The notes beneath the pieces are model-generated. The model worked only from the letters and a program-made list of their open reading frames with translations. It was not told where the DNA came from and ran no database searches. A stretch of DNA of 41,087 nt, taken from the NCBI GenBank assembly GCA_020430845.1, contig JAGQJA010000048.1, positions 1-41,087 on the forward strand. Direction: 5' to 3'. Positions 23,322-31,304 of this stretch are shown here, one piece after another (position 1 is the first letter of the stretch; each line of letters starts with the position of its first letter). The translations under genes and the position numbers were made by a program. Source of the DNA: Myxococcales bacterium. GTDB lineage: Bacteria > Myxococcota_A > Polyangia > Polyangiales > Polyangiaceae.

Positions 23322-26009
23322 ATGGCCGGCGAGGCGCCGCGCTCGTACGAGCCGAACCCTGCGCTGGCGTGGATGTACGCGCGCTTCTTCGATCACATCG
23401 AGATCGACGAGGCGTGGGTCGCTCGCGTGCGCGAGGCCGACCGGCGCGGCACCGTCGTGTACGTGCTGCGCAACCTCTCGTTCGTCGACTTCTTGGCGCT
23501 CGATCACCTCACGAAGCGACACGGCCTGCCCGAGGTGCGCTTCGCGAACGATCTGGGCCTGTGGATCCTCGAGCCGATGGGGCGCGGCTGGCTCCGTGCG
23601 CTCGCGCCGCGCTCCGAGCTCGACGACGTCGCGCGCCTGCGCACCGCGCTCGACGCAGGCGCATCGGCGGCCCTCTTCCTCAAGCGACCGCCCACGGCGC
23701 TCGAGCCCGCACCGCTCTACCGGGGCCGCGCGGCCTCACGCCAGCTCCCCACGCGAGGCCGCATCGAGGGCGACGCGTTCTTGCGCGAGCTGCTCGAGGC
23801 CCAGCGCGCCGCCGAGCGCCCCATCCTCCTCGTGCCGCAGGTGTTCGTGTGGTCGCGGCGGCCCGACCAGGCCGAGCGGAGCCCCGTCGACGCGGTGTTC
23901 GGACCGCGCGAGTGGCCCGGCAAGATCCGCACGGTCGCGCAGTTCTTGATGAACTACCGGCACGTGTCGCTCCGCGCCGGCGAGCCCGTCGACCTCGGCG
24001 CGTTCCTCGCCCAGGAGAGCACCGGTAGCCGCGATCCCGACGACGACGCGCGCGTCGTGCGACGGCTCACCTACGTCTTGTTGCGCCGCCTCGAGCGCGA
24101 GCGCCGCTCGGTGATCGGTCCCACCAAGAAGCCCGCCGACCGCATGCGCGATCAGGTGGTGCGCAGCGCGCGCCTGCAGAAGGTCATCCGCGACCTCGCC
24201 GGCGAGGGCACGGCCGAGCGCAAGGTGCTCACTGTGCGGGCGCTCTCGATGCTGCGCGACATGGAGGCGCTCGTCGACCCCAACGCGCTGACGGCGCTCG
24301 ACGCCGCGTTCGACGCGACCGTGGCGCGCATGTACTCGGGCGTCGAGGTCGACCAGGCCGGGCTCGCGCGGCTCCGTGAGGCGTCCAAGGACGGCTCGCT
24401 GGTGCTGCTACCGAGCCACAAGTCACATGTAGACTACATTATTCTCTCGCGCCTCTTCCACCGGGCGAACATGCCCGTGCCGCTCGTCGCGGCCGGCGAC
24501 AACCTCGCGTTCTTCCCGCTCGGCCCGGTGTTGCGCCGCGCCGGCGCGTTCTTCATCCGACGCAGCTTCCGCGGCGACCGCCTCTACGGGGCCGTCGTCG
24601 ACGCGTACATGCGGCGCCTGCTCAAAGACGGCTGGCCGCTCGAGTTCTTCCTCGAAGGCGGGCGCTCGCGCACGGGCAAGCTGCTCGCGCCCAAGCTCGG
24701 ATTGCTCTCGATCGTCGTCGACGCCGTGCTGGGCTCGATGTCCGACTCGGGGCGCAAGGTCTACTTCTGCCCGATCTCGATCGGCTACGAGCGCATCGTC
24801 GAGGAGCGGGCGTACGTGCGGGAGGTCACGGGCGGCGAGAAGCAGTCCGAGGACGTGCGCGGGCTGCTCGGCGCCGCGCAGACGGCCGCGGTGGGGAGGT
24901 ACGGCAAGCTCAACGTGCAGTTCGGAGAGCCGCTGACGCTCGAGGACGTGCTGCGCGAGATCGACCCGGCCTCGGAGACGAACGGCGCGGCCAAGCTGTC
25001 GCCCGCCAAGCGGCGCGCGCTCGTGAGCCGCCTGGCGTATCGCGTGATGAACGAGATCAACCGCGTGACGGCCGTGACGCCGAGCGCCCTCGCGGCCACG
25101 GCGCTCCTCACGCACGGGCGGCGCGGCATCTCGCACGTCGACCTCATGCAGGTGTGCGAGCGCATCGCGCGCCTGCTCGCGCGCGAGGGCGCCCGGTTCA
25201 CGCCGTCGCTCGACGCGGGCGGCGATCCCCTGACGATCCGCAGCGAGGCGATCCGCGAGGCGTGCGATCTCTTCGTGCGCGCAGGACACATCGAATGCCA
25301 CGCGCCGGGCGCGCCCGTGGGCGACCGCTCTCGCTCGGCGCGGCCCGGCCTCGACGCCATCTACGTGGTGCCCGACGAGGGGCGGCTGTCGCTCGACATC
25401 CCCAAGAACCTCGTCGTGCAGTTCTTCGTGTCGCGCGCGACGGTCATCACGGCGCTCGCGCCCGCCGAGCGCGACGGGCCGATGCCGATGCCCATGCTGC
25501 GCGACCGGGTGCTCGCGCTGAGCCGGCTCTTCAAGCACGAGTTCCAGTTCCGCGCCGACGCGCCCTTCGAACAGATCTTCGCCGAGACGTGCGCGCAGAT
25601 GGAGCAGGACGGCGAGATCGTGACCGAAGGGGCGGACGAGCACCGGACGGCGAGCCTCCCCGGCGCGGGGGACGGGCGCGAGGCCGCGCTGCTCTACGCC
25701 CGCGTGCTGAGGTCGTTCCTCGAGGGCTACCGCGTCGCGGCGCGCTCGCTCGTGACGCTCCTCAAGGGGCCGCTCGCGCCCAAGGACCTCGCCAAGCGGG
25801 CGATCGGCGTCGGCGAGCGCATGTTCCTCAGCGGCGAGATCGAGCTGCGCGAGAGCGTGAGCCGCCCCGTCATCGACAACGCCTTCCACGCGTTCGTCGA
25901 CCTGGGCAGCCTCGCGCGCCGCGACGGAAAGCTCGCCCTGCCCGACTCGTACGACACGCCCGAGACCGTGGGCACCGTCGAGTCACGCATCGCCTCGTAC
26001 CTCACCTGA
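23322..26009 (+). CDS. plsB: Glycerol-3-phosphate 1-O-acyltransferase, PlsB type
   Basis: This 895-residue protein acylates sn-1 of glycerol-3-phosphate, the first step of phospholipid synthesis, at the inner membrane. The catalytic HX4D motif is HKSHVD (His366, Asp371). Motif II is GAFFIRRSF, motif III FLEGGRSRTGK and motif IV YFCPISIGYERIVEE. The size and the long N- and C-terminal regions fit PlsB rather than the small PlsY or PlsC. It starts 5 nt after the upstream lipoprotein gene. At the HX4D motif the gene uses unusual codons (TCA, CAT, GTA, ATT, ATT) and makes the palindrome ATGTAGACTACAT at 24427-24439. No cytosolic frame disruption is visible. Confidence 0.93.
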   Translation: MAGEAPRSYEPNPALAWMYARFFDHIEIDEAWVARVREADRRGTVVYVLRNLSFVDFLALDHLTKRHGLPEVRFANDLGLWILEPMGRGWLRALAPRSELDDVARLRTALDAGASAALFLKRPPTALEPAPLYRGRAASRQLPTRGRIEGDAFLRELLEAQRAAERPILLVPQVFVWSRRPDQAERSPVDAVFGPREWPGKIRTVAQFLMNYRHVSLRAGEPVDLGAFLAQESTGSRDPDDDARVVRRLTYVLLRRLERERRSVIGPTKKPADRMRDQVVRSARLQKVIRDLAGEGTAERKVLTVRALSMLRDMEALVDPNALTALDAAFDATVARMYSGVEVDQAGLARLREASKDGSLVLLPSHKSHVDYIILSRLFHRANMPVPLVAAGDNLAFFPLGPVLRRAGAFFIRRSFRGDRLYGAVVDAYMRRLLKDGWPLEFFLEGGRSRTGKLLAPKLGLLSIVVDAVLGSMSDSGRKVYFCPISIGYERIVEERAYVREVTGGEKQSEDVRGLLGAAQTAAVGRYGKLNVQFGEPLTLEDVLREIDPASETNGAAKLSPAKRRALVSRLAYRVMNEINRVTAVTPSALAATALLTHGRRGISHVDLMQVCERIARLLAREGARFTPSLDAGGDPLTIRSEAIREACDLFVRAGHIECHAPGAPVGDRSRSARPGLDAIYVVPDEGRLSLDIPKNLVVQFFVSRATVITALAPAERDGPMPMPMLRDRVLALSRLFKHEFQFRADAPFEQIFAETCAQMEQDGEIVTEGADEHRTASLPGAGDGREAALLYARVLRSFLEGYRVAARSLVTLLKGPLAPKDLAKRAIGVGERMFLSGEIELRESVSRPVIDNAFHAFVDLGSLARRDGKLALPDSYDTPETVGTVESRIASYLT

Positions 26010-26014
26010 GCGAG

Positions 26015-26044
26015 GCGCCTGGCGCGGGCGGGTCGTTCAGGCGC
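26015..26044. terminator. Possible hairpin after plsB
   Basis: Arms GCGCCTG and CAGGCGC (7 bp) with a 16-nt loop lie between the stops of convergent genes. The long loop makes terminator function uncertain. Confidence 0.25.
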
Positions 26045-26288
26045 TGCGGACGTTGCCGTCGCTCTGACGGCCCCCGCGGGTGACCTGCTCGAGCTCGTCG
26101 ACGAGGCTCGCCGCGACCGCGCGGGCCATGCGCAGTGAGCCGGACTGAGCGGCCTGACCCGTCTGGGCCCGCCCGGGCACGCTGACGGTGTGCTCGAGGA
26201 GCTCTTCGATTTCGCGCGCGAGCCGAAGGGCTCGCGCGGTGGGGTCTTCGGGACGTGAGAATCGAAGCTCCGGACCGTTGAACATCAT
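26037..26288 (-). CDS. Small hypothetical protein, 83 aa
   Basis: I do not recognise this protein. It starts MMFNGPELRFSRPEDPTARALRLAREIEELLEHT and is mostly helical, with a middle Gln/Ser/Gly segment (TGQAAQSGSLRM) and a second helix ARAVAASLVDELEQVTR. It has no signal peptide or TM helix. A strong GGAGG about 10 nt before the ATG and typical codon bias support translation. It converges on plsB with 27 nt between the stops and is divergent from mepA. Coiled or helical pairing with another protein is possible, but no partner is evident. Confidence 0.6.
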   Translation of the reverse strand: MMFNGPELRFSRPEDPTARALRLAREIEELLEHTVSVPGRAQTGQAAQSGSLRMARAVAASLVDELEQVTRGGRQSDGNVRSA

Positions 26289-26458
26289 CGGGGCACCCCC
26301 TCCTTCCCAGGGCTCGCATCGTCTACCCCCCGCGCGAGCGCGCGCAAGCGACTTCGGAGGACAATCGACCTACGCGCCGCGGCATCGGCGCGTCATCGCG
26401 ACGTTGCGGCCCCGCGGGACACTTGGGCAAACCGGCTCCCATCGGGTAGAGGAAGGGA

Positions 26459-27337
26459 ATGGGCCCCCTGCTCCGCTCCGTGGCGCGACGCGCGGCGCTC
26501 GTCACGCTGCTCTGCGTGACGGGATTGGGCTGCGCCCGCGCGCCCTCCCCCGTGCATCCCGGTGTGGGCGGCTCGGTCGGCGTGCCCCACGGCGGTGTGC
26601 TCGCCGGCGGCCGCGAGCTGCCGAGGCGCGGCCCGGGGTGGGTCTGGCTCCGCGGAGACGATCGGCACTGGGGCCTTCCCCGCTTCGTCGACGCCATCGA
26701 GCGCGCGGCCCGCAAGGTCGAGTCCCAGCGGCCCGGCGGCACGCTGTCGATCGGCGATCTTTCCGTGCGCCGCGGTGGCCGCCTCCTTCCGCACCTCTCG
26801 CATCGGACCGGGCGCGACGTCGACCTCTTGCTCTACATGACCACGCTCGAGGGCGCGCCCGTGCAGAGCCCGGGCTTCATCCACGTCGGGGCCGACGGCC
26901 TCGCGTACGACGAGGCTGGCAAGCGGTGGCTGCGCCTGGACGTCGAGCGCACGTGGCTGCTCGTCAAGGCGCTCGTCGAGGACGACGCGGCGCGCGTGCA
27001 GTGGGCGTTCGCCAGCACGAACCTCGAGGCGATCCTGCTCGAGTGGGCGCGCGCGCGTGGCGAATCGGGCGAGACGTTGCTTCGTGCGTCGGAGATCCTG
27101 CTCCAGCCGCGTCCCGGCGGCGTGCACGACGACCACCTCCACGTGCGCACCGCGTGCACGCCCGAGGAGCAGGCGCTCGGGTGCGAGCACACCGGCCCCG
27201 TGCGCCGCTGGATCGCCGAGCTCGACGCGGCGACCCCGACCGCGCCACCGTCGACCGAGGAGCTCCTCTTCGCCATCCTCTCTCCGATCGGGGCGCCCGA
27301 GGCGTCGGCGCACGCAGAGCGGCATGCGGCGGAGTGA
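26459..27337 (+). CDS. mepA: Penicillin-insensitive murein endopeptidase (M74), lipoprotein
   Basis: This 292-residue exported zinc peptidase cleaves D-Ala-mDAP cross-links in peptidoglycan. The MepA signature is clear: LPHLSHRTGRDVDLLLYM (His and Asp ligands, usually SHxSGxDVD) and GGVHDDHLHVR (the HxH ligand motif). The N-terminus MGPLLRSVARRAALVTLLCVTGLGC fits a lipoprotein signal with Cys25 modified. Classical MepA is soluble periplasmic, so lipid anchoring is a variation. GAGGAAGGG precedes the ATG. The 3' end overlaps the start of the DNA methyltransferase gene by 14 nt. Confidence 0.88.
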   Translation: MGPLLRSVARRAALVTLLCVTGLGCARAPSPVHPGVGGSVGVPHGGVLAGGRELPRRGPGWVWLRGDDRHWGLPRFVDAIERAARKVESQRPGGTLSIGDLSVRRGGRLLPHLSHRTGRDVDLLLYMTTLEGAPVQSPGFIHVGADGLAYDEAGKRWLRLDVERTWLLVKALVEDDAARVQWAFASTNLEAILLEWARARGESGETLLRASEILLQPRPGGVHDDHLHVRTACTPEEQALGCEHTGPVRRWIAELDAATPTAPPSTEELLFAILSPIGAPEASAHAERHAAE

Positions 27338-28256
27338 GGCGGCGCGGGCCGACGACGTCGTCGCCCGCGGAGACATGCTGGGGCTCGGCGCGATCGTCGG
27401 CGCCGGCGCGGCCGACGTGATCTACATGGACCCGCCGTTCGGCATCTCCAAGCGGTTCGCGGCGCGCGCCGAGGAACCGGGCGGCCCACGGTCTCGCGCG
27501 CGCGGGCCCGTGGCGTACGACGATCTCTGGCCGTCGCTCGAGGCGTATCTCGCGTGGCTCACCGCGCGCGTCGTCGCGCTGCGCGAGCTCCTCGCCGACC
27601 ACGGCACGCTGTGGCTGCACCTCGACGCCCGCGCGGTGCACGACGCCAAGGTCGCGTGTGACCGCGTCTTCGGTCGCGCGCGCTTCCTGGGAGAGGTGAT
27701 CTGGGCGCCCGGCAACGGCAGCAAGGCGCGACGCGGCCCGGGGCTCGCGCATCAGACGCTGCTCCTCTATGCACGCGGGCGAGATCCCGTGTGGAACCAC
27801 AGCGATCCGGCGCTCCGCGAGCCATACGCCGACACGAGCCAAGCCATGCACTTCAAGCAGGTCGACGCCGACGGGCGGCGTTACCGCGACCGCACCGTGG
27901 GCGGAAAGACGTACCGCTACTACGCGGACGTCGGGCGCGCGATCGGCACCGTGTGGACCGATTGCCCCGCCATGGTCGCCAACACGCCGCTGCGTCGCGA
28001 GACCACCGGCTACCCCACGCAGAAGCCCCTCAAGCTGCTGGACCGCATCGTCCGCGCCTCGTCGCGGCCGGGCGGCTTGGTCGTCGACCCGTGCTTCGGA
28101 TCGGGCACCACGCTCGTGGCGGCGGCGGCCGCGGGGCGTCGCTTCGCGGGCTGCGACATCGGAGAGCGCGCGGTGCGGACGGCGCGCGCCCGGCTCGACG
28201 AAGCACATGTATCTTACATATACCGAGAGCTGACCGACGCGGCGGAGGCCTCGTGA
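27324..28256 (+). CDS. Beta-class DNA methyltransferase (N4/N6), orphan
   Basis: This 310-residue enzyme has the catalytic motif DPPF (motif IV) near residue 36, before the SAM-binding motif FGSGTT near residue 262. This order defines class beta (N6-adenine or N4-cytosine; DPPF favours no firm choice). PTQKPLKLLDRIV precedes motif I, as in related solitary methyltransferases. The middle of about 180 residues is the putative target-recognition region. No endonuclease gene is nearby, so it is probably not part of a restriction system. The ATG lies inside the end of mepA and its stop overlaps the GTG of the siroheme gene (GTGA). The C-terminus, HVSYIYREL, is written in rare codons around the palindrome at 28207-28219. 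Confidence 0.88.
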   Translation: MRRSEAARADDVVARGDMLGLGAIVGAGAADVIYMDPPFGISKRFAARAEEPGGPRSRARGPVAYDDLWPSLEAYLAWLTARVVALRELLADHGTLWLHLDARAVHDAKVACDRVFGRARFLGEVIWAPGNGSKARRGPGLAHQTLLLYARGRDPVWNHSDPALREPYADTSQAMHFKQVDADGRRYRDRTVGGKTYRYYADVGRAIGTVWTDCPAMVANTPLRRETTGYPTQKPLKLLDRIVRASSRPGGLVVDPCFGSGTTLVAAAAAGRRFAGCDIGERAVRTARARLDEAHVSYIYRELTDAAEAS

Positions 28257-28870
28257 GCTCGCTGCTCCCGCTCTTCCTCAAGCTCGGAGGCCGCGCGGTG
28301 CTCGTGGTCGGGGCCGGCGAGATCGCGTCGCGCAAGGTCGAGGAGCTGCTCGGCGTCGGGGCCGTGGTGACGGTCGTGTCGCCCGCGGTCGCCCCGCCCA
28401 TCGCCGAGGCCGCGCGCCAAGGTCGCCTGCGCCTCGTCGAGCGCGCGTTCGAGCGCGGGGACGTCGACGGCGCGTGGCTCGTCGTCGCGTGCACGGGCGA
28501 CACCGACGTGCAGCGCGGGGTGGCCGCGGCGTGCGACGCGGCGCGCGTCTTCTGCGTCGCGGTCGACGACCCTTCGAACGCGTCGGCCTACTTCGGGTCG
28601 GTGCTCCGCCGGCCGCCCGTGGTCGTCGCGATGTCGTCGTCGGGCGAGGCGCCCGCGCTCACGCGGTTGATGCGCGAGGTCTTCGAGGCGGCGCTGCCGC
28701 CGGCTTCGTGGGTCGAGGCGGCCAAGGCGCTCCGCGAGGCGTGGAAGCGCGACGGGACGCCCATGTCAGCGCGCTTCCCGGCGCTGCTCCGCGCCCTGGG
28801 CGCCGAGAGCCGCCGAGACGACGCGCCGGTCGACGACGTCCCCGACGACGAGCAGCGCGGGCGGGGCTAG
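28253..28870 (+). CDS. Met8/CysG-N-like precorrin-2 dehydrogenase/ferrochelatase
   Basis: This 205-residue protein matches the N-terminal half of CysG: LLPLFLKLGGRAVLVVGAGEIASRKVEELLGVGAVVTVVSP (NAD-binding), VACTGDTDVQRGVAAAC, VDDPSNASAYFGSVLRRPPVVVAMSSSGEAPALTRLMRE. It oxidises precorrin-2 to sirohydrochlorin and inserts iron to make siroheme, the cofactor of the sulfite/nitrite reductase at 33769. It starts at GTG, overlapping the methyltransferase stop, so it is probably cotranscribed with mepA and the methyltransferase rather than with the sulfur genes. Its last 105 bp overlap the 3' end of cobA on the other strand. Confidence 0.9.
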   Translation: MSSLLPLFLKLGGRAVLVVGAGEIASRKVEELLGVGAVVTVVSPAVAPPIAEAARQGRLRLVERAFERGDVDGAWLVVACTGDTDVQRGVAAACDAARVFCVAVDDPSNASAYFGSVLRRPPVVVAMSSSGEAPALTRLMREVFEAALPPASWVEAAKALREAWKRDGTPMSARFPALLRALGAESRRDDAPVDDVPDDEQRGRG

Positions 28871-29605
28871 CTCGGCGGCCTCGGCCTTGGCGGCGATGTC
28901 GGCGAGCGTCCCGAACACGGCGCGCTCCGTCGCGAGGGTGGCGTGGGAGACCACGGCGCACGGGGTCGACGCCGGGCGCCCGATCCGCACGAGCGCCGAC
29001 GACAGCTCACGAGCGACGCCGAGGCCCATGTAGAGCACCACCGTCCCCTCGCGCGGCACGCGCGCCGCGAGGTCCGCGTCTCCGTTCTGGGCGCCGTCTC
29101 GGAGCCGCGCGGTCACGAACGTCACCGACGACGACGCGTCGCGGTGGGTGAGCGGCACGCCGACGCTCGAGGCCGCGCCGAGCGCCGCCGTCACGCCGGG
29201 CACGATCTCGAAGGGAATGCCGAGCGCGTCGAGCTCCTCGGCCTCTTCGCCGCCGCGACCGAACACCATCGGATCGCCGCCCTTGAGGCGCACCACGTCG
29301 ATGCCGGCGAGGGCGCGCTCGACGATCTCGGGGTGGATCGCGGCGCCCGGCGTCGCCCCGACCGGCGGGCGACCGAGACGCCGACCGACGACGAGGCGTT
29401 CGGCCGTCGCCGGCGCGAGCGACGCGATCGTGTCGGGCACCAAGAGGTCGAGCGCGAGCACGCGCGCCGATTGCACGAGGCGAAGGGCGCGCACGGTCAG
29501 CAGATCCGGATCTCCGGGGCCCGCACCGACGAGCCACACCTTGCCCCGCGCGCGCGTGCGCACGCCGCTGTCCGACAGGTCTCTCCCCGATGCCTCTGTA
29601 ATCAT
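28766..29605 (-). CDS. cobA: Uroporphyrinogen-III C-methyltransferase (SUMT)
   Basis: This 279-residue enzyme adds two methyl groups from SAM to uroporphyrinogen III, giving precorrin-2 for siroheme. Family blocks: KVWLVGAGPGDPDLLTVRALRLV, VLALDLLVP, VVRLKGGDPMVFGRGGEEAEELDALGIPFEIVPGVTAALGAAS, VPLTHRD, TVVLYMGLG and PALLVVGDVV. The ATG at 29605 has AGAGG 7 nt upstream, lying within the inverted repeat at 29608-29620. It is the last gene of the minus-strand ssuB-ssuC-cobA unit, starting 31 nt after the permease stop. The 3' end overlaps the Met8-like gene by 105 bp, tail to tail. Codon use and family blocks support both overlapping frames. Confidence 0.93.
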   Translation of the reverse strand: MITEASGRDLSDSGVRTRARGKVWLVGAGPGDPDLLTVRALRLVQSARVLALDLLVPDTIASLAPATAERLVVGRRLGRPPVGATPGAAIHPEIVERALAGIDVVRLKGGDPMVFGRGGEEAEELDALGIPFEIVPGVTAALGAASSVGVPLTHRDASSSVTFVTARLRDGAQNGDADLAARVPREGTVVLYMGLGVARELSSALVRIGRPASTPCAVVSHATLATERAVFGTLADIAAKAEAAELAPPALLVVGDVVDRRVVSAALGAQGAEQRREAR

Positions 29606-29607
29606 GA

Positions 29608-29620
29608 ACAAGCCTCTTGT
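29608..29620 (-). promoter_or_regulatory. Inverted repeat covering the cobA ribosome-binding site
   Basis: ACAAG-N3-CTTGT (13 bp) ends 2 nt before the cobA ATG. On the mRNA strand the SD-like AGAGG lies inside it, so a hairpin could mask the ribosome site. Regulation is inference. Confidence 0.35.
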
Positions 29621-29636
29621 CTTTCACGTGCCCACG

Positions 29637-30389
29637 TCACGCGGCCACCGTGCCCCAGCGGCGGGCCACCGCGCGGTCGACCCGACCGAACACCGTCGTC
29701 TCGACCGCGCGCCCGAGAGCCACGATCACCACGACCACGCCCAGCACCAGCGCCGCGTCGCCCAGGTCCCGCCCCGCCTCGAGCAGCTGCCCCAGGCCGC
29801 CGCTCACGAAGAGCAGCTCGCCGGCCATGAGCGATCGCAGGGCGAAGGTCCACCCGAGCCGCGCCCCCGAGGTGATGCCCGGCATGGCCGCGGGCAGGAG
29901 CACGCGAAACAGGAGCGAAGGCCCCCGGGCGCCCATCGCGCGCGCCGCGCGGTCGACGATGGGCGGAACTTGACGCACGGCGGCCTCGGTCGCGCTCGCG
30001 ATCGGCAGCGCGGCGCCGACGACCACCACCACCTGGATGGCGGCCTCCGAGAGCCCGAACCAGAGCACCGAGAGCGGCAGCCAGCACACCGAGGGGACGC
30101 CCGAGAGGCCGTGGAGCAGCGGCGCGATCGCGCGTCGGAGCCGAGGCGCGCGCGCGAGCACGACGCCGAGGCAGACGCCCACGGCGAGCGCCACCGCGTA
30201 GCCGACCACGAGCCGCAGGCCCGTCCGCGCCACGGCGCGGGGTAGCTCCCCGGACGCGGCCGCCCGCGCGAGCGCCGCGCCCACGTCGATGGGCGACGGG
30301 AACATGGGACTGTCGAGGCCCCTAGATGCCGCGGCCCAGATGGCGGCGAGGATCAGCAGCGGCGTCGCCTTGCGAAGCGCACCATCCAT
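29637..30389 (-). CDS. SsuC/TauC-type ABC transporter permease
   Basis: This 250-residue inner-membrane permease has about six TM segments. It carries the EAA-type loop ARAMGARGPSLLFRVLLPAAMPGITSGARLGWTFAL, which contacts the ATPase. It fits the nitrate/sulfonate/taurine permease group (SsuC, TauC, NrtB). A perfect AGGAGG lies 6 nt before the ATG at 30389, so the start is secure. This start overlaps the end of the ATPase gene by 68 nt. With the ATPase and the distant binding protein at 36179 it forms a complete importer. Sulfonate, taurine or sulfate ester as substrate is inferred from the surrounding sulfur genes. Confidence 0.88.
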   Translation of the reverse strand: MDGALRKATPLLILAAIWAAASRGLDSPMFPSPIDVGAALARAAASGELPRAVARTGLRLVVGYAVALAVGVCLGVVLARAPRLRRAIAPLLHGLSGVPSVCWLPLSVLWFGLSEAAIQVVVVVGAALPIASATEAAVRQVPPIVDRAARAMGARGPSLLFRVLLPAAMPGITSGARLGWTFALRSLMAGELLFVSGGLGQLLEAGRDLGDAALVLGVVVVIVALGRAVETTVFGRVDRAVARRWGTVAA

Positions 30390-31245
30390 CGTCGGCCTCC
30401 TCTCTCTTGATCTTGTCGACCTCGGCCTTGATGTGGGCCGTCACCTCGCGCACGGCGCGCAGCACGGCGGCGTCGCTCGCGGCGCGAGGCCGGGGCGCGT
30501 CGACGTGGACGGTCTCGAGCACCCGCGCGGGCCGCGCGCCGAGCACCACGACGCGATCGCCCAACCGAACGGCCTCGGACACGTCGTGCGTGACGAAGAG
30601 CAGCGTCTTGCGCGACGCGAGGAAGACCCGCTCGACCTCGTCCTGCAGGAGGGCGCGCATCTCGGCGTCCAGGGCCGCGAACGGCTCGTCGAAGAGGATC
30701 GCGGGCGGATCGGTCACGAGCGCGCGCGCGAGGGCCCCGCGCTGCTGCATCCCGCCCGACAGCTCGTGCGGGAACGCGTCGCGGAAGCGCAGCAGGTGCA
30801 CTGTGCGGAGCATCTCGGCGGCGCGCTCGCGGCGCTCCGTCCGGTCGACGCCCGCGAGCGCGAGGGGAAAGGCCACGTTGTCGAGGAGCGTCAGCCAGGG
30901 CATCAGCCCGGCCTCCTGGAAGACGACCCCTACCCGGCTCCCGGCGGCCACGTCGCTCCGCACGGCCCCGCGCGTCGGCCGCGTGAGTCCCGCCACCAAG
31001 TTCAGGATCGTAGACTTTCCGCCCCCCGAAGGGCCCACGAGGCACGTCACGCTGCCCCGCGGGATGTCGAGGGACAGGTCTTCGAGCACGGCGCGCCGGC
31101 CGTCGTCGTAGGCGACGCTCACGCCCTGGAGCGACGCGAAAACGGTCGCAGAAGCCCAGCGATCGCGCGGGATCGGCGCCGACGAGCGCGCGCGCGAGGG
31201 CGCGGCCGTCCACGGGAAGAGGCGCCGTCGCGCGGCAGCGAACAT
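30322..31245 (-). CDS. SsuB/TauB-type ABC transporter ATPase
   Basis: This 307-residue ATPase has Walker A GPSGGGKST, Q-loop VFQEAGLMPWL, signature LSGGMQQRGALARAL, Walker B AILFDEPFAALDA and H-loop LLFVTHDVSEA. These match the nitrate/sulfonate/taurine family. About 38 residues precede the usual start of the domain (LQGVSVAYDDG). The first ATG at 31245 is kept because TATAGT lies exactly 6 nt upstream, which predicts a leaderless mRNA beginning at this codon; there is no other in-frame start before the domain. It is the first gene of the ssuB-ssuC-cobA unit and lies 59 nt downstream of the XRE regulator on the same strand, with a perfect operator-like palindrome between. Confidence 0.9.
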   Translation of the reverse strand: MFAAARRRLFPWTAAPSRARSSAPIPRDRWASATVFASLQGVSVAYDDGRRAVLEDLSLDIPRGSVTCLVGPSGGGKSTILNLVAGLTRPTRGAVRSDVAAGSRVGVVFQEAGLMPWLTLLDNVAFPLALAGVDRTERRERAAEMLRTVHLLRFRDAFPHELSGGMQQRGALARALVTDPPAILFDEPFAALDAEMRALLQDEVERVFLASRKTLLFVTHDVSEAVRLGDRVVVLGARPARVLETVHVDAPRPRAASDAAVLRAVREVTAHIKAEVDKIKREEADDGWCASQGDAAADPRRHLGRGI

Positions 31246-31246
31246 G

Positions 31247-31264
31247 CCTTCACTATAGTGAAGG
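31247..31264 (-). promoter_or_regulatory. Palindromic operator and leaderless promoter of ssuB-ssuC-cobA
   Basis: CCTTCACTATAGTGAAGG is a perfect 18-bp palindrome. Its inner 14 bp (31249-31262) end 3 nt before the ssuB ATG and contain the -10 TATAGT on the minus strand, 6 nt before the ATG. TTGCGC lies 16 nt further upstream as a possible -35. Binding would block RNA polymerase directly. The same 14-bp layout occurs before sat. Confidence 0.65.
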
Positions 31265-31304
31265 TTTGGGCGCGCGCAAGACCCTGGCGGGCGCGGGCCC
31301 GTGC

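Noticed and set aside
27324-28256. Restriction-modification system
   Set aside because: Only a methyltransferase is present; neighbours are mepA and a siroheme gene, with no nuclease or specificity subunit.
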